Of a stretch of DNA of 64,000 nt, positions 11,577 through 23,442 are shown piece after piece; within the stretch, counting starts at the first letter, position 1, and every line of letters begins with the position of its first letter. The translations under genes were made by a program, and so were the position numbers. The notes beneath the pieces were generated by a model that had not been told where the DNA came from, made no database searches, and worked only from the letters and a program-made list of their open reading frames with translations. Source of the stretch: Tetrahymena thermophila SB210 (taxonomy: Eukaryota; Ciliophora; Oligohymenophorea; Hymenostomatida; Tetrahymenidae); the NCBI RefSeq assembly GCF_000189635.1, contig NW_002476254.1, forward strand, positions 372,001-436,000. Direction: 5' to 3'.

Positions 11577-12967
11577 ATGAATTACTCCTCAAATGTAATA
11601 AAAGCTCATTTCTATAAAGCAAATCTTTACATTTAACAAATAATTCATCTCTCTTTATAAATTATTAATAGAAAAAAGGATCTTCTTTAAATTTAAGTCC
11701 TTCCTAAGGTATTTTATTTTTGATATTTGGTCAGTAGGATTAAATATTATATTATAAATATAAAAAGATTAGCATGTTTATTCATCAGATGAATTTAGTT
11801 CCCCACAAGGTTTATAAAATATAGAAAATAATGCATAATATAAATAAAATGACTCATTTGATTCCCCTATTCCAGTACTTAAATAAAACTTATTTCTAAA
11901 AAAATATAATCATATGTTATTTACTAGATTAAAAAGCCTACAAACTAGAAAAAAACAGTCAGTTATAACCAAATAGAAAGCTTAAATGATAGGGAATCAC
12001 TGCCTTAATAAAAATAATAAAATAGTTCAATTAGAAATAAATCTGCCCAAAATACGCAAGGTAATTTTTTTAAAATGTAATTTAAATAAAAAAATATAAA
12101 TTATAGCTGAAAAATAAGAATTATATAATATGAGCTTTAGAAACACTAACTCATAGGCTTAGTAAGTGAAGAAAACTTATACACTAGAAGAGGTTTAATA
12201 ATGTAATGAAAAGAGTTTAAAAATGTATATTTAATTATATATTTATAAATAGTATTAGCCCAAGAAGCAGAAAAGTATGATGAGCAGCAAAACCGTTTAG
12301 TAGGATAATTATATAGCTTGAAGTAAAAAAGTTATAAAAAATTACTAATATAATACTTATTATTTTTTTATTAGTGAATAAAATAAAGCACTCGCAAGGG
12401 AATTATAAAATTCTAAAAACATGTAAGAAAATCTGTTGAATTAATTAGAATAAATTCGTGAAGTAAGAAATAACTCTAATCTAACTCATAATAGAAGTGC
12501 ATCTTAAGATGAATTTTTAAAGAGAGAGTAAGAATTTAGAGAAGCAGTAAAACATCAAGATGACTCTATAAGATTAGATAAATGGATAGATGCTCTGTAA
12601 ATTTATTTTTTGTTTTCTATAATCTAATTCTAATTTTTATAGTAAAAAAGTTGAGAAAATGAGGAAAGATTTAAAGGAAAAGATTAGAAAAATGTGCAAC
12701 ACTAACAATTAATCAGTTTTGTAAATTTTAAAGCTATCATACATAATTTATATATTTAATCAAATAATAAATTATAAAAGGAGACTTAATGCAAGAGATT
12801 TAACCTATGAAAGTAAAGGTAGTTATTCCCCTCAAAAGTATCAAATTGTCTATCCTGTTTAAATTAAATAATAATAAAAATATACCAAGAGCACTGCTTT
12901 CGGAAAAAATTATGATGGGTACCTTAAAAGCAAGCATTAAAAGTAAAATTTTATAAATTTTGATTGA
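11577..12967 (+). CDS. Coiled-coil protein, function unknown
   Basis: Multi-exon gene read with the ciliate code. ATG 11577 gives MNYSSN, then a short intron, KKGSSLNLSPSQ, an intron, HVYSSDEFSSPQGLQNIE, and further exons. These give a Gln/Asn-rich N-terminal half and a strongly helical charged middle: ILAQEAEKYDEQQNRLVGQL, ALARELQNSKNMQENLLNQL, then REQEFREAVKHQDDSIRLDK and VEKMRKDLKEKIRKM. The last exon is polar and Tyr/Lys-rich (SPQKYQIVYP, TAFGKNYDGYLKSK), ending at TGA 12965-12967. About seven GT...AG introns of 40-70 bp all restore the same frame, which is strong support for a real gene. The coiled coil suggests a structural or scaffold role (cytoskeleton or basal body is a guess). No known family recognised. 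Confidence 0.78.
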
Positions 12968-14166
12968 TATCTGAGTTCATTTATTTACTTCACCAAAATA
13001 TATAAAAAGCCAGTAGTTTTAAAAGATTTTTGTAACAAATATATAATTGAGAAATATTCTTCCACCAATTCATTTATTTTTTGAAATTTTACAAATTAAT
13101 ACAGGCTTTGATAAAATAAAATCTATATTAAAAGCTCTGGATAATATCAAAATAATACATAAAATTATTTTTTAATTAATTATAGAATAGACCAAAAAGG
13201 GTAGATAAATAACTCTTTATTGCTGTAAAAAGGTTAACCAACTTAAACATATTTGAGAAGCGTTATTTGAATAAAAATATTTCCTTAAGTTGGCTTAGAA
13301 GTGTTAAAAATTTTTAAATAGTTTAAATATTTTAAAATGAATAACAAATAAACAAATAATAAAAATTAATAATAGAGTAAATTTTATTTTTTTTGTTTGG
13401 CTACAGTATAAATGATTATATTAGTTGTTTTATCCTATCAAATTTTATTATCGAGAGAACACATAAGTATCAAAAATATTACAAACCCTTATTTTTGATT
13501 AATAGTTGATAAAAGTATTAAAAAAATTTTTAATATTGCTATTTTTCATTGAAATTCAACTAATTTTATATAAAAATATAAAAATTGTTTATTTTTATTA
13601 TCAGATTTTTTAATTGAAAAAAAAAAAAAACACAACAACTTTAAAAATTACTTATCCATTTATTTATTCGTCAAGATAAATATTAAATAAGGTTAATATT
13701 ATATACCATTAAAGCAGTAATAAAATATTTTTCACACTACAAGTTAAAGATATATCTAAATCATTTATTTATTTGCTAATATAAATATTAATGTTGTTAA
13801 TGATTATTACCATTAGTATATTAATATATAATTATTTAAAATATTATTTAGTTTGTTTATCCCAATTAAATCAAGTTATTGAAAGAGCAAACAGGCTTAA
13901 AATACTTAAAAACCATATAATTATTTATAATAATACACACATTATTAAATAAATTCTTATGTAATAAAATCTTTAAATGTAAAAATGAAATAGTTTTAAA
14001 CTGATAATATATTATTAGATATTCCCTTTTTCCTAAAAAATATTTTAAGTCAGTAAGTTATTTAAATCAGTGAATAATAATTTTATATTTATATGTGATA
14101 ACTAATTACTCTCTAAATATTTAAATATAGATAGATAAATAAACATAGATAGATTTATAGCATTTT
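12968..14166. other. Convergent spacer
   Basis: 1.2 kb AT-rich region between two converging genes. It contains poly-A tracts (for example near 13617-13630) and no supported coding frame. Confidence 0.45.
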
Positions 14167-14922
14167 TCAAGATTTTCTAACAGGATTTGCTGATGATTTA
14201 TGGGCAGCATGAGATTTTGTTTCCTTTTAATGAGGTTAGTAAATAAAAGTTTATGAGGCTAAAGCTGGATCGTATCCAATAGTTTCAGCAATCCATGTTT
14301 ATATTTTTGATTTAGCAGAAGGCTTTGATTTTGAAGAATCTTTTATCCACAGCTATATAATATCCTATTCTTGCTTGATTTATAAAACAAATCCATTAAG
14401 TAAATCTTTTTCTTCACAAGTCTCGCCTAAAAAACCCATAATTAAATCTTCCCATATCTTATTTACAAATCCTTTTTTCATTCTTATGTTGAACCTACCA
14501 CCACCTTTATTAGCTTAGTCTTCCCACATTGGTTAGATATCTTTTAGAAAAAGATAAAAAGATCCAGATTACAAATCTTATGGTCTATAAATATGACAAT
14601 AATAATTAAAATAATCTTCTATGGTTTCAATATCTCCAATAGGAATAATGGATTTTTCGTAGTTTAAATTGGTAATGTTATCATTTGGATTCATGAAAGA
14701 TAAATGAAATTTATTTCTCAATTAGTAAGGCTATTTTGGAATATTTTCTTTTGGAGTGTAATCTTTGTTATCATTATAGCTATTTCCTTGAGATTATCCT
14801 TGCCATCTGTTAAATTTTCCATCTTTGTTATTATTATTATTTTAAACATAATTGCTATTTGTATTGCTATTATTATTGTTATTTCCTTTATTTCCTGTGT
14901 TGTTGTTCATCCTTTCTGCCAT
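14167..14922 (-). CDS. eIF4E-family cap-binding protein, 4EHP (eIF4E2)-like
   Basis: Intronless 251-residue frame (ATG 14920-14922, TGA 14167-14169). An Asn-rich N-terminal extension (MAERMNNNTGNKGNN...) precedes the fold. The core follows 4EHP closely: FNYYCHIYRPQDLQSGSFYL, KDIQPMWEDQANKGGGRFNI, RMKKGFVNKIWEDLIMGFLG, then IIQLWIKDSS. The second cap-stacking Trp and the acidic residue (MWED) are kept. The first cap-stacking position, FW in eIF4E, is YF here, and the strand that normally carries a Trp reads LRNKFHLSF. Class-II eIF4Es bind the cap weakly and often act as translational repressors, so a repressor or specialised role is more likely than bulk initiation. The family call is firm; the subclass is inferred from motif similarity. 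Confidence 0.88.
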
Positions 14923-15524
14923 TTTTCTTTTATATAAAATATCACTTTTAAACTGTTTATTGAATATTTATGCAATTAATTAATTTCCTTTAAATTAATT
15001 ATTTTTTCTTTATAAAAATATGAGATAATTAATTAATTAATTTATGAGTCATATGATTTCAAATAAAATACATTCAAGTTTAATTTTCCTTCTTTATTTG
15101 TTAAACTCTACCTAATTGATAGACAAAAAGGTATGTATGTGATTTTATTAAAAATAAAAATATTCCGTATAAAAGGAGATTATGATAAATGAATAAAATT
15201 TTAATACATTTTATAATGAAATGATAAAAATAATTGAATTTCACTTAAAATATTTGCAAATACTTAAATAGAATTATTATGTCAAGCAAGCTTATGAAAA
15301 CAATCAGCTTATATATATAGTTTATGTATTAAGCTAAATAACAAAACTATTATAAAATTTTTGGTTTAATTAATTAACATTATTGATAAATATGCAAAGA
15401 GATACTTAATTATTTACAAAAAAGTATAAAATTTTAATTAGTTTTTATTAATTAAGTTGTTATATAATTATTTTTATGATCATTTATGGGTTTATTTATT
15501 CTTTTTTTTTAATTGTAAATAAGA
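14923..15524. promoter_or_regulatory. Upstream region of the eIF4E-like gene
   Basis: 600 bp AT-rich spacer holding the promoter of the cap-binding-protein gene and the 3' flank of the EF-hand gene. No other feature seen. Confidence 0.4.
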
Positions 15525-18500
15525 TCAATAAGTTTTTAAGTGCCAGCAATTTCTCATCATAATTTCGAAATATTAATCATCTTCTATACATTAGCTTGTG
15601 ATGTGATAAAACTCAAAGAATTCATTGAAATGGACTATTCCTTAATTCAAATTGTTTGGGTTCTTTTTATAAAATAAAATAAATATCAATTCAATATTAG
15701 TTGTTTTTATATTACAAAAGTTTGCATATGAAGCTCAAATGAATCAATAAAATCTTATAATGCTTCTTCATCGGATACCTTTCCTAATTTAACATTTGGG
15801 TGACCTCTGCTATCGTAAGTTTCTATTTAATAAAATTATATTTTTGTAAAAAGTTTGATTTTATGTTGTAATTTTACATTTGATAAGTTCCAAGGGGACT
15901 TCTCCACATCTGGTTCTATCCATTCCAGTAAATGAATGTACTATTAGTTGCTATCTATGCTCAGCAATTTTACCTTTAAGGGCTTTGAAAAGATCCTCTA
16001 GATCTAGAGATCCTTATCTTTCAAATTAATTAAATATATCTTAAGGATTTTCAATTTATAAACGGAGTTCATTCAAAGCTTAAACAAAAGATTGATATGA
16101 AATAACACTCTAATTATCTCTCATAACATTTCTAAATTTTTAGTATAATTTAATGAACCCTCTAACTCCTCTTTGAGCAACTTTAGATCTAAATTCATTA
16201 AGAGGATTTTTTTGAGGTTATTATTATGGTTGCTCCCTATTTTTAAAAAGGTATTTATCATGCTAAATATTTAATAAATAGTTACTGTGTTTAAGGACGA
16301 CGAGGAGGGTAAAGATTAGGTTATTTAACAGGAGATCCTCTCATAGAGCCAACTTATGAATTGCTTGTATAAGGTCTGAGCTAAGTTGAATAATGAGTAG
16401 GTTCTTGTGAGGTACCAAAGGGAGCATTTGATGAAACTGTACCACCATTTACTATAAATCTATGATGATCTTGCAAAAATCCTTTCTTTTCAGGATCAAA
16501 TGCATTTCTCTAGCCTTATATTTTTAAAATGTTTGATTAAATAAATTATTTCTAAATTATAAATTTATTTATTATTTATTTTACCTGCATACTTATTAAT
16601 TAAAGAATTCTATTAAGATAATCTATAAGTGTTTACTAATATAGACTCAAATAATTAATCATCTTATATAGAAGCACTCATGTTATTGTAATAGTCAATA
16701 AATTATTCTCTAGAAATTTCATTACTTGGCACATCACTCTTTTATTTTAATAAAGTTGTAAATTTAGTAAAAATGAGCATTGAAATAAATAAATAAAATT
16801 TGTTACATATAATTTATTATGAAGTTCAAGTGTAGAAAATAATTCTTGTGCTATATCATCTTCGTGGCGCTTAGCAGTTTTAACATCAGGATGAGCTCTA
16901 GGATAAAACTCCCTTTGAATATCAGCAAATGTAATGACATTTTCACCATATTGATCAATTTTATTGAATACTTCGTTTACTAAATTAAATCTAAATTAAT
17001 TCATTTATCCTTTAAGAGAATTTAGGAATTCAAACAAACTTATTTAGCCAGTTTCTTATGGATCAAATAAATTGAAGATAATGGTAACTTCTGTTTCAGT
17101 TACTTCTATTTTAAAGTTGCTGATTGATTTTTTAAACTCTACTAAATTTAATCTTCCATCATTATCAACATCAGTTGTTTTTAGCTGTCTTTCTAGTGTT
17201 AAGAATCCTCTGGGACCTTTGCTTGCTAGTCTGTTTTTGATTCTTATCAAAATTAATTCTATTTATCTTTGAGAAACATTATTTTCTTGCATGAAGCGTG
17301 TGCTTGTTGCCTAAGAACACATACTTTAAGTATCCTAATCTACTTGCTATGATGCTGGACCGATTTACTATCTTTATCTTTACTAAGATTACTGAGATTA
17401 TCTATCAAATTCTACTTATCTTAAATTATTTGCTACTGATCCATACTGATTTTTTCCTTGTGCCTAACTCTATCTAGATAATTAAGATTGCTAATCAAAA
17501 GGTCTAGCATTATTATTCTATTGCTATGACTATTAAGAATATCTATCATCTTCGAAGTTTCCTTACTTTATTCTTCTATCTTGCTAATCAAATTAAGAAA
17601 CCTAGTTTACTTACTAACTGAGATGATCGTTTCCCATAATTGTATTTTTAATAGGAGGGGAAAATTAATTTCTATCAGGAGTGAAATTATTTTAGCTGTA
17701 CTTACTTCCCTTATTATTATTAACATCAGGTTTCCAGATATTTGTGATATATTATTTAAATGATTCATCGCCTTCCCATAAATGATTCAAAAATGTATAA
17801 TAGTCTACAAAATCTTCGAAGGTCATTTTGTCATCATGAATATCCTAAATTAAATTTTAAATCTTAATATTTAATCTAATAAAATTATTTAATACTCTTA
17901 AATCAAGATAACTCTCAAATGAGCTACGGAATTCTAATTTTATGTCTTCTTCTCCTCTAAATCCGTTGACCGCATCTGGGTGATTTGAAGGATTGTATGA
18001 ACTTTTTACAACTGCAGTGTTTATAACTCCAAAATTAGATCTATCTAAAAATGTGTATGCTTGAGTTATTAGACTTTTTCTAAATGGATTTAAAGGTACC
18101 TATTTTTTAATTTAAATTTCAATTAATTCATTATATTTTTCAAGCAATATTAAATTTTACTTTTAGCTTATTCAAGAAATCTTCATAATTGATGCTACCA
18201 TAATTATGCTTATCAAGGTAGTAAAATACTTTTTCAATAACAGCAGGATCTTCCTAAATTTTAAAGTCACTTAAGGCACTTTCTAACTAATTTATGTTTA
18301 TTGTTTTTCTTCCTGTGTTATCTAAGACCTGATTTAAATTCATTTAACAATTCTTAGTCAAATGATATAATTCATTAAATATTAAATTACCTTTAACATT
18401 AAAGCAAAACTTAAGAGACCTGATGCCCCTTTTAGTGAAAGAGTTTGTCTGACTTTTTCGTAGAATCTTTCACAACTAGCAATAAATATTTCAAAAAGAA

Positions 18501-19267
18501 AAAATTTTATTTATAATTCATTTTAAATTGTTTCCTTACTCTTATAAATCGTCACGAGGTACTTTGCTTTATGTATATCCAATATTTTATTTAGATGATA
18601 CGCTATTTATAATTAAAAAAGAATTTTTATACCTATTTTACACTTCATATTAAATGTTTGAAGCTTGAATTTATAATTATTTACCTAGAAGCATTATCAA
18701 TTTATGAATCTTAACCGAATTAAGAATTAGATTGTTAAGACTTTGCAGATTCAGATTTCTGTAAAATAAATGCTGTAAATTCTTTATAATCTATTTTTCC
18801 CGTTTTGTTTTCATCAAAGTAGTTAAAAAGCTTATCTGTTTCCTAATGAATTTTAAAAAAATATTTAATATCATTAAAAAATATTAAAAATTATTTTAAT
18901 TCTTTAAATGCTAATTTATATTGTTGCTTTGAGATGCTCATTAATTTAAATAATTAACTAATTACATCTATTTCAGGAACAACTCCAACTTTTGCAAGTC
19001 CTCTAAAGAATTCATTTTTTGAGAGCAAGCCATTGTTCTATAAGTCAAAAAACTTAAATGATTTAATCAAAGTTGCTTCTACTCCCGATTTGCTAGAGGA
19101 GCGCTAATCAAGCTTTCTCAAAAGTTCTGTCTTAAATCTATTTTTACAAATTAGAATATAAAAAATATGAAAATTGATTTTTAAAATAAAGCTAAATTTA
19201 AAATAAAATATTTTCATTATAGTTATGATTGATGTTATAAAGTTTACCTATGAATCAGCCCTTCCAT
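15525..19267 (-). CDS. Large multi-EF-hand, calcyphosin-like protein
   Basis: A gene with about ten short introns. Proposed start at 19267 (MEGLIHR); stop TGA 15525-15527. It contains several paired EF-hands. They include FFDLQNNGLLSKNEFF; YFDENKTGKIDYKEF with a canonical D-x-N-x-T-G loop; YLDKHNYGSINYEDF; TTDVDNDGRLNLVEF with a canonical D-x-D-x-D-G loop; and LFDPQETGQISLFEF. Each block starts with a calcyphosin-type lead-in (SLKGASGLLSF, ASKGPRGFLTLERQLK, AQRGVRGFIKLYQKF) and ends with the family's Y(Y)-x-x-(I/M)S-type helix, so the protein looks like three calcyphosin-like units in a row. A Gln/Asn-rich linker (about 17300-17700) separates units one and two. The C-terminus ends MRNCWHLKTY. 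Only some loops keep all Ca ligands. Likely a Ca2+ sensor in cytosol or cilium; the partner is unknown. The exact 5' end is the least certain part. Confidence 0.85.
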
Positions 19268-20567
19268 AATTTTAAATCTATATATGTTTTAATGGTTTGA
19301 AAACTCTTTATTTAATTTCTAAATGGTTTAGCTTATTAAATTAATAACAACTTTTCTTTATTATTTTTTTCCTATTTAATAAAAATTATTTATTTTCAAA
19401 ATTTTTTATTAAATCACATTTCTTAGATATAAATCAAAAAGAGATTATTTGATTATTAACTAATTAATTAAATAGTTAACTTATTTAATCAATTTAGATA
19501 CAAATAGATTGTTAAATTTTTATCGATAACTTTCAAAAATTAATATTATTCGATACTCTAACTATCATATCCAATTATTTTAATAAATAAATTTTATTGT
19601 TTATTTCGATACAAAATTTGATAATTTTTATAAACTGAATAGATTATTTATAACAAGATAGCAAAGCAGATAATTGTTTATTCGCTTTTAAAAGTTGTTA
19701 CTGTTAACAATATCTTAAAATTCAACATTTACCAATAATATTTAAAAGCTCAATCCATTTTAATTTTATAAGAAAATATATTATTTAAAAATTAATATAA
19801 GTTTTAGCTGGCTATTTTAAGTACTTTGTATGCACATATTTATATTTATAATATTTATAAGTAATTTCATAAAATGTATTTTATAAAAACCATTTATTTT
19901 AACAAATGGTTTAATGATAAATGTGTATTTTTAAAAATTTGAATAGATTTTTAGATAAAACAAATTTTTAATAAATATTTAGTTAGCTAAAATGCTGTTA
20001 CTTTATTCATACAAACTGTTAATAAATTTTTGAAATAAGCAAATATTATCATAAAATTAAAGCCTTACCTTAAATACAATTATTAAAAGTTTTAAACAAA
20101 CAAATTTGATAAAAATTTGGATTTATAATCATTTATTTAAAATATTTAAAAAATATGAAGATTTATTATAAAAAAAGATGTAAAATGATATTATTAATTT
20201 ATATTTAAAAGAATCTTAAAACTAAAATAATAAAGATTAGATTTAAAATTTTTTCAAGTAAATAATATAACTTTATTTAGTTTATATATTTCATCTAGTA
20301 TTTAATAGCAACATATTTATTATTCAATAAAATATTCATTTTTTTGTAAAAATTATTTTAGATGTTGAAATATTGATTTTGAAAAATATTAAATTAAAAT
20401 AAAAAACTTGAAAGAAAGAAAATAAGTTAATATAAAACTTTATTTATATTTGTTTGTAAAAAAGTAAAATTGATTAATACAAACATTCAAAGTATCTTAT
20501 AAAATACAATAACTTTATTTATTTAGTTTTAGAAATAAGTTTGTATTTAAACTGATCATCAGTTATA
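19268..20567. other. Spacer between EF-hand gene and GRL gene
   Basis: 1.3 kb AT-rich region carrying the EF-hand gene promoter and the 3' flank of the granule lattice gene. No coding frame supported. Confidence 0.4.
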
Positions 20568-22288
20568 TCAGAAAGCTTCACCTTCAACACCAGAATCATC
20601 ACCAGCATCATCACCAGCATCAGTACTGTTACCAGCTTGGTAGGCATTGTAGGCATTAGAGAAATCTTCAACTCCTTATAAGTCTGATTAGTTTTGTTGT
20701 AAAACATCGAGAGCAAGGTTGATAGCGGCGAGAGCTTCTTGACTATAATTTTTAAAAATATGAAAGTTATTAAAAGTTAATACAATTAATATTAAAAAAT
20801 GTAATCAATTAATTAATTACCCTTCTTGGATTCTAGCTTCGTAGGTAGCGATGGTGTGAGCTAAGGCAGCTTGGGCATCAGCAAGGATACCTTCGTTGAC
20901 AGCGATTTGTTGTTGTAAGTTACCTTATTCTTGGACGAATTAGGCTAAGGAAGCTTCAGCATCACTCAAAGCTTATTAGGCATCAGCTAATTATTATTGA
21001 GTTTGGGCTCTGATGGTGGCGATTTCTTAAATGAGAGCATCGTATCTTTACTTGTCAGCAACTTCACCGTTAGCATCTTCAATGTAAGAAGCTTGGATGG
21101 CAGCTTAGATGGTTTAGAGCTTGCTAATGACTTCAGCTAATCTTTATTCGTCGAACTTGGTGGAGAGTTGAACCAAAGCTTGGATGGGGTTGGACTTGGG
21201 GATTCTCTTCAAGATTCTTTCGATTTCCTTCTTGGAGACTTGGAGGAAAGCGTTACCTCTTTGTTATAAGGCAAGTAATCTTTGGATGATCTATTTTATT
21301 ATTTAAAAAGTTTAGAATTAGAATTATTTTCATTTTTATTAAAAAAAAAAGTCAAAAAAGAAAGCAAGCAAGTACTTATTCCAAGACAGCGAGGGAGTTT
21401 TCATCTCTTTACTTTCTAACTTCGTAGGTCTTGACATCAACTTCTCTGGCTTAGTTGATAGCATCTTCTCTGGCTTAGAGGTTTTAGAGTTATTAGACGA
21501 GGTTAGCAATTTGAGTGTTCAAACTGTCGATTTAACCGTTGAGGGCATCAATGGCGTCGTTAACAACAGCTAATCTGTCGTTTTCTTCATTGAGTTATTA
21601 GGTGGTGGTGTTAATTTAATCTTCCAAAGCACCTCTCTTGGCAGTGTATTCAGCTTGGAGAGCAACGTTTCTGTTGGCAACATCTTCTTAGGCTTACTTG
21701 ACTAAATCAATGACATCATCAACCAAACCACCAGTGGTTAAGTGTAATTCAACAGCAGAGATAATTTGTTTAGCAATAGGAGATTTCTTTCCGATCTTAT
21801 TTTAAATAAATAATATTATAATTTTATTAAAATTAATTTTATTGAATAAAACGGCTTATTGAATGTATGTATTTATGTATCAAAAGGGGAAAAAGGCACT
21901 GTGGCAGGTTGAATAAAAATTTTGATATTATAAGATTAGCAATCAAGTAGAAAATAATATGAAATTATGTTAGATTGCTTGGGCATTTGTTTTTTCTTTC
22001 ATTTTTAGTTATATTTTATTCTAAAATGAGAGCAAAGTATTTCAAGGAGCGACTGACTTTAAGATTTATGGTTTACAAAGTAATTAGTCATTCGAAAAAA
22101 AAATGAAGACTTTGTGAAAAAGTGGTTCACTCCTTGATGAAAATGATAATATGAAAGTGAGTCATTACGAATCTCAATCTTTCAAGAGCGAAAGAAGTCT
22201 TCATGGCGTCAGAGCTCTTTCTGAGAGAGACGGCATAAACAGCGTTGAAGCTGATTAAGGCAAGAAGGAAGAGAGCAGCGTATCTCAT
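20568..22288 (-). CDS. Granule lattice protein (GRL family), dense-core secretory granule cargo, copy A
   Basis: Four exons (22169-22288, 21376-21795, 20821-21290, 20568-20742) join in phase to 394 residues. MRYAALFLLALISFNAVYA is a clear signal peptide. The rest is Ala/Gln/Asp/Glu-rich and almost entirely coiled coil (for example INTTTQQLNEENDRLAVVND, QQLADAQQALSDAEASLAQF). The segment IGKKSPIAKQIISAVELHL and the segment KIPKSNPIQALVQLSTKFDE-like (about 21200) follow the two-domain plan of GRL proproteins. The tail is short and acidic (DAGDDAGDDSG). GRL proteins are proteolytically processed and form the Ca2+-dependent crystal of mucocysts, which expands on exocytosis. Codon choice (GCC, AAG, CTC, TCC) is that of a highly expressed Tetrahymena gene. 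It lies head to head with another GRL gene. In T. thermophila GRL3 and GRL4 are, from memory, neighbours; that identity is unverified. Confidence 0.92.
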
Positions 22289-23442
22289 TATTGTTTTCCT
22301 TTTAATTTTTGTTTTTTTTGTTATTTTTTGATTTAATATTATTTGTTTTTTCGTTTTTGAAGTTTTTACTTCTTCAATCTAAAAAAGCAAGCAAGATAAG
22401 CTATTCGATTTGATAACTTAATGTTTTTGTAATGAGTTTTAAAATGAAAATTAATAAATTTCAATTAATAACAAATCAATACTTGATAATCAAAATAAAG
22501 GTGCTGCTATGGGAGAGAAAATATGTTTTTTTAATCAAATAAAGAATCGTTTTTAATTTTGCTGCCTTTTATTTCTTCATCTAAAATTTTGAATGCATAA
22601 ACATTCTGGTAACATCTAATGCAAAATCAATAAATATTATTTAATGCTCATAAAATTTCATTCATTTTATCAAGTGATTGTATGCATTATTAAGTATTTA
22701 TTTTATATTTATTATTAACAATATAAGGCAATCATTTTATTTTAGCTTTTAAACATAATCTTTCTCCAATATAACGTTTAAATTGTTGAAGAGGTATGGA
22801 AATTTAAGTAGGTATCCTTAAACAAAGAACATATTTCATGCTCATAAATTTTTATCACAGTTTAGTATTTTCATCTTTGTAATAACAACAATACCTACCA
22901 TTTTTGTATTTAAAAGCATATCCGGGTTAAGGGGTAATTTGAATCCATTTTTGAAAAACAAATTTATATTTGAAGTTTTGAGTGCTCCTAAGTGCGTTAT
23001 TGAATATTTTTTTGGACATGATAAAATGGGATGATGCTATTGAGAGGGCTTCAATTATAATAATGAAAGATAAAAGCGTCAATTATCTAAATAGAATAAG
23101 ATTCGTTTAAGAAAATTTGATTAAGGAAAATGAATGGAAGCATACAAAATACAAGGAATTAGATTTCTACGTTTTAACTTAATATCTGTTTCGGAAAACG
23201 GCTAAAAAACAAAGAGGTTTAATAGAATAGGATTTTTTGTTATCAACTGGCTTTCTCCCCCGACTTTCCTTTTGTTTTTCTTTATTAATTAAAGCAATCT
23301 TCATTATTTATTTTCAAAAGAGAATGAAAAAAATAAATTAATTAATAAGCAAAAACTCATTTTTTATATAAACAAAAAAGAAAAATAAATTAAAAAAAAC
23401 GAAAAAAAAAAACAAAAGAAAAGTAATATTCGATTCCTTGCG
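22289..23442. promoter_or_regulatory. Shared bidirectional promoter region of the two GRL genes
   Basis: 1.15 kb between two divergent, evidently highly expressed secretory-cargo genes. The part next to each start is A/T homopolymer-rich (oligo-T/G near 22300-22350; oligo-A near 23380-23425), like strong ciliate 5' UTRs. The middle (about 22700-23280) is less AT-rich and could hold regulatory sites or a small gene: two opposed ORFs start at one CATG at 23017-23020. No specific motif can be named. Confidence 0.5.

Noticed and set aside
14704..14937. Hydrophobic plus-strand ORF (Ile/Val-rich)
   Set aside because: It is the antisense of the Asn-rich N-terminus of the eIF4E-like gene; AAT/AAC repeats read backwards give Ile/Val.
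17056..17272. Plus-strand ORF overlapping the EF-hand gene
   Set aside because: Shadow of the minus-strand exon encoding the canonical EF-hand DVDNDGRLNLVE.
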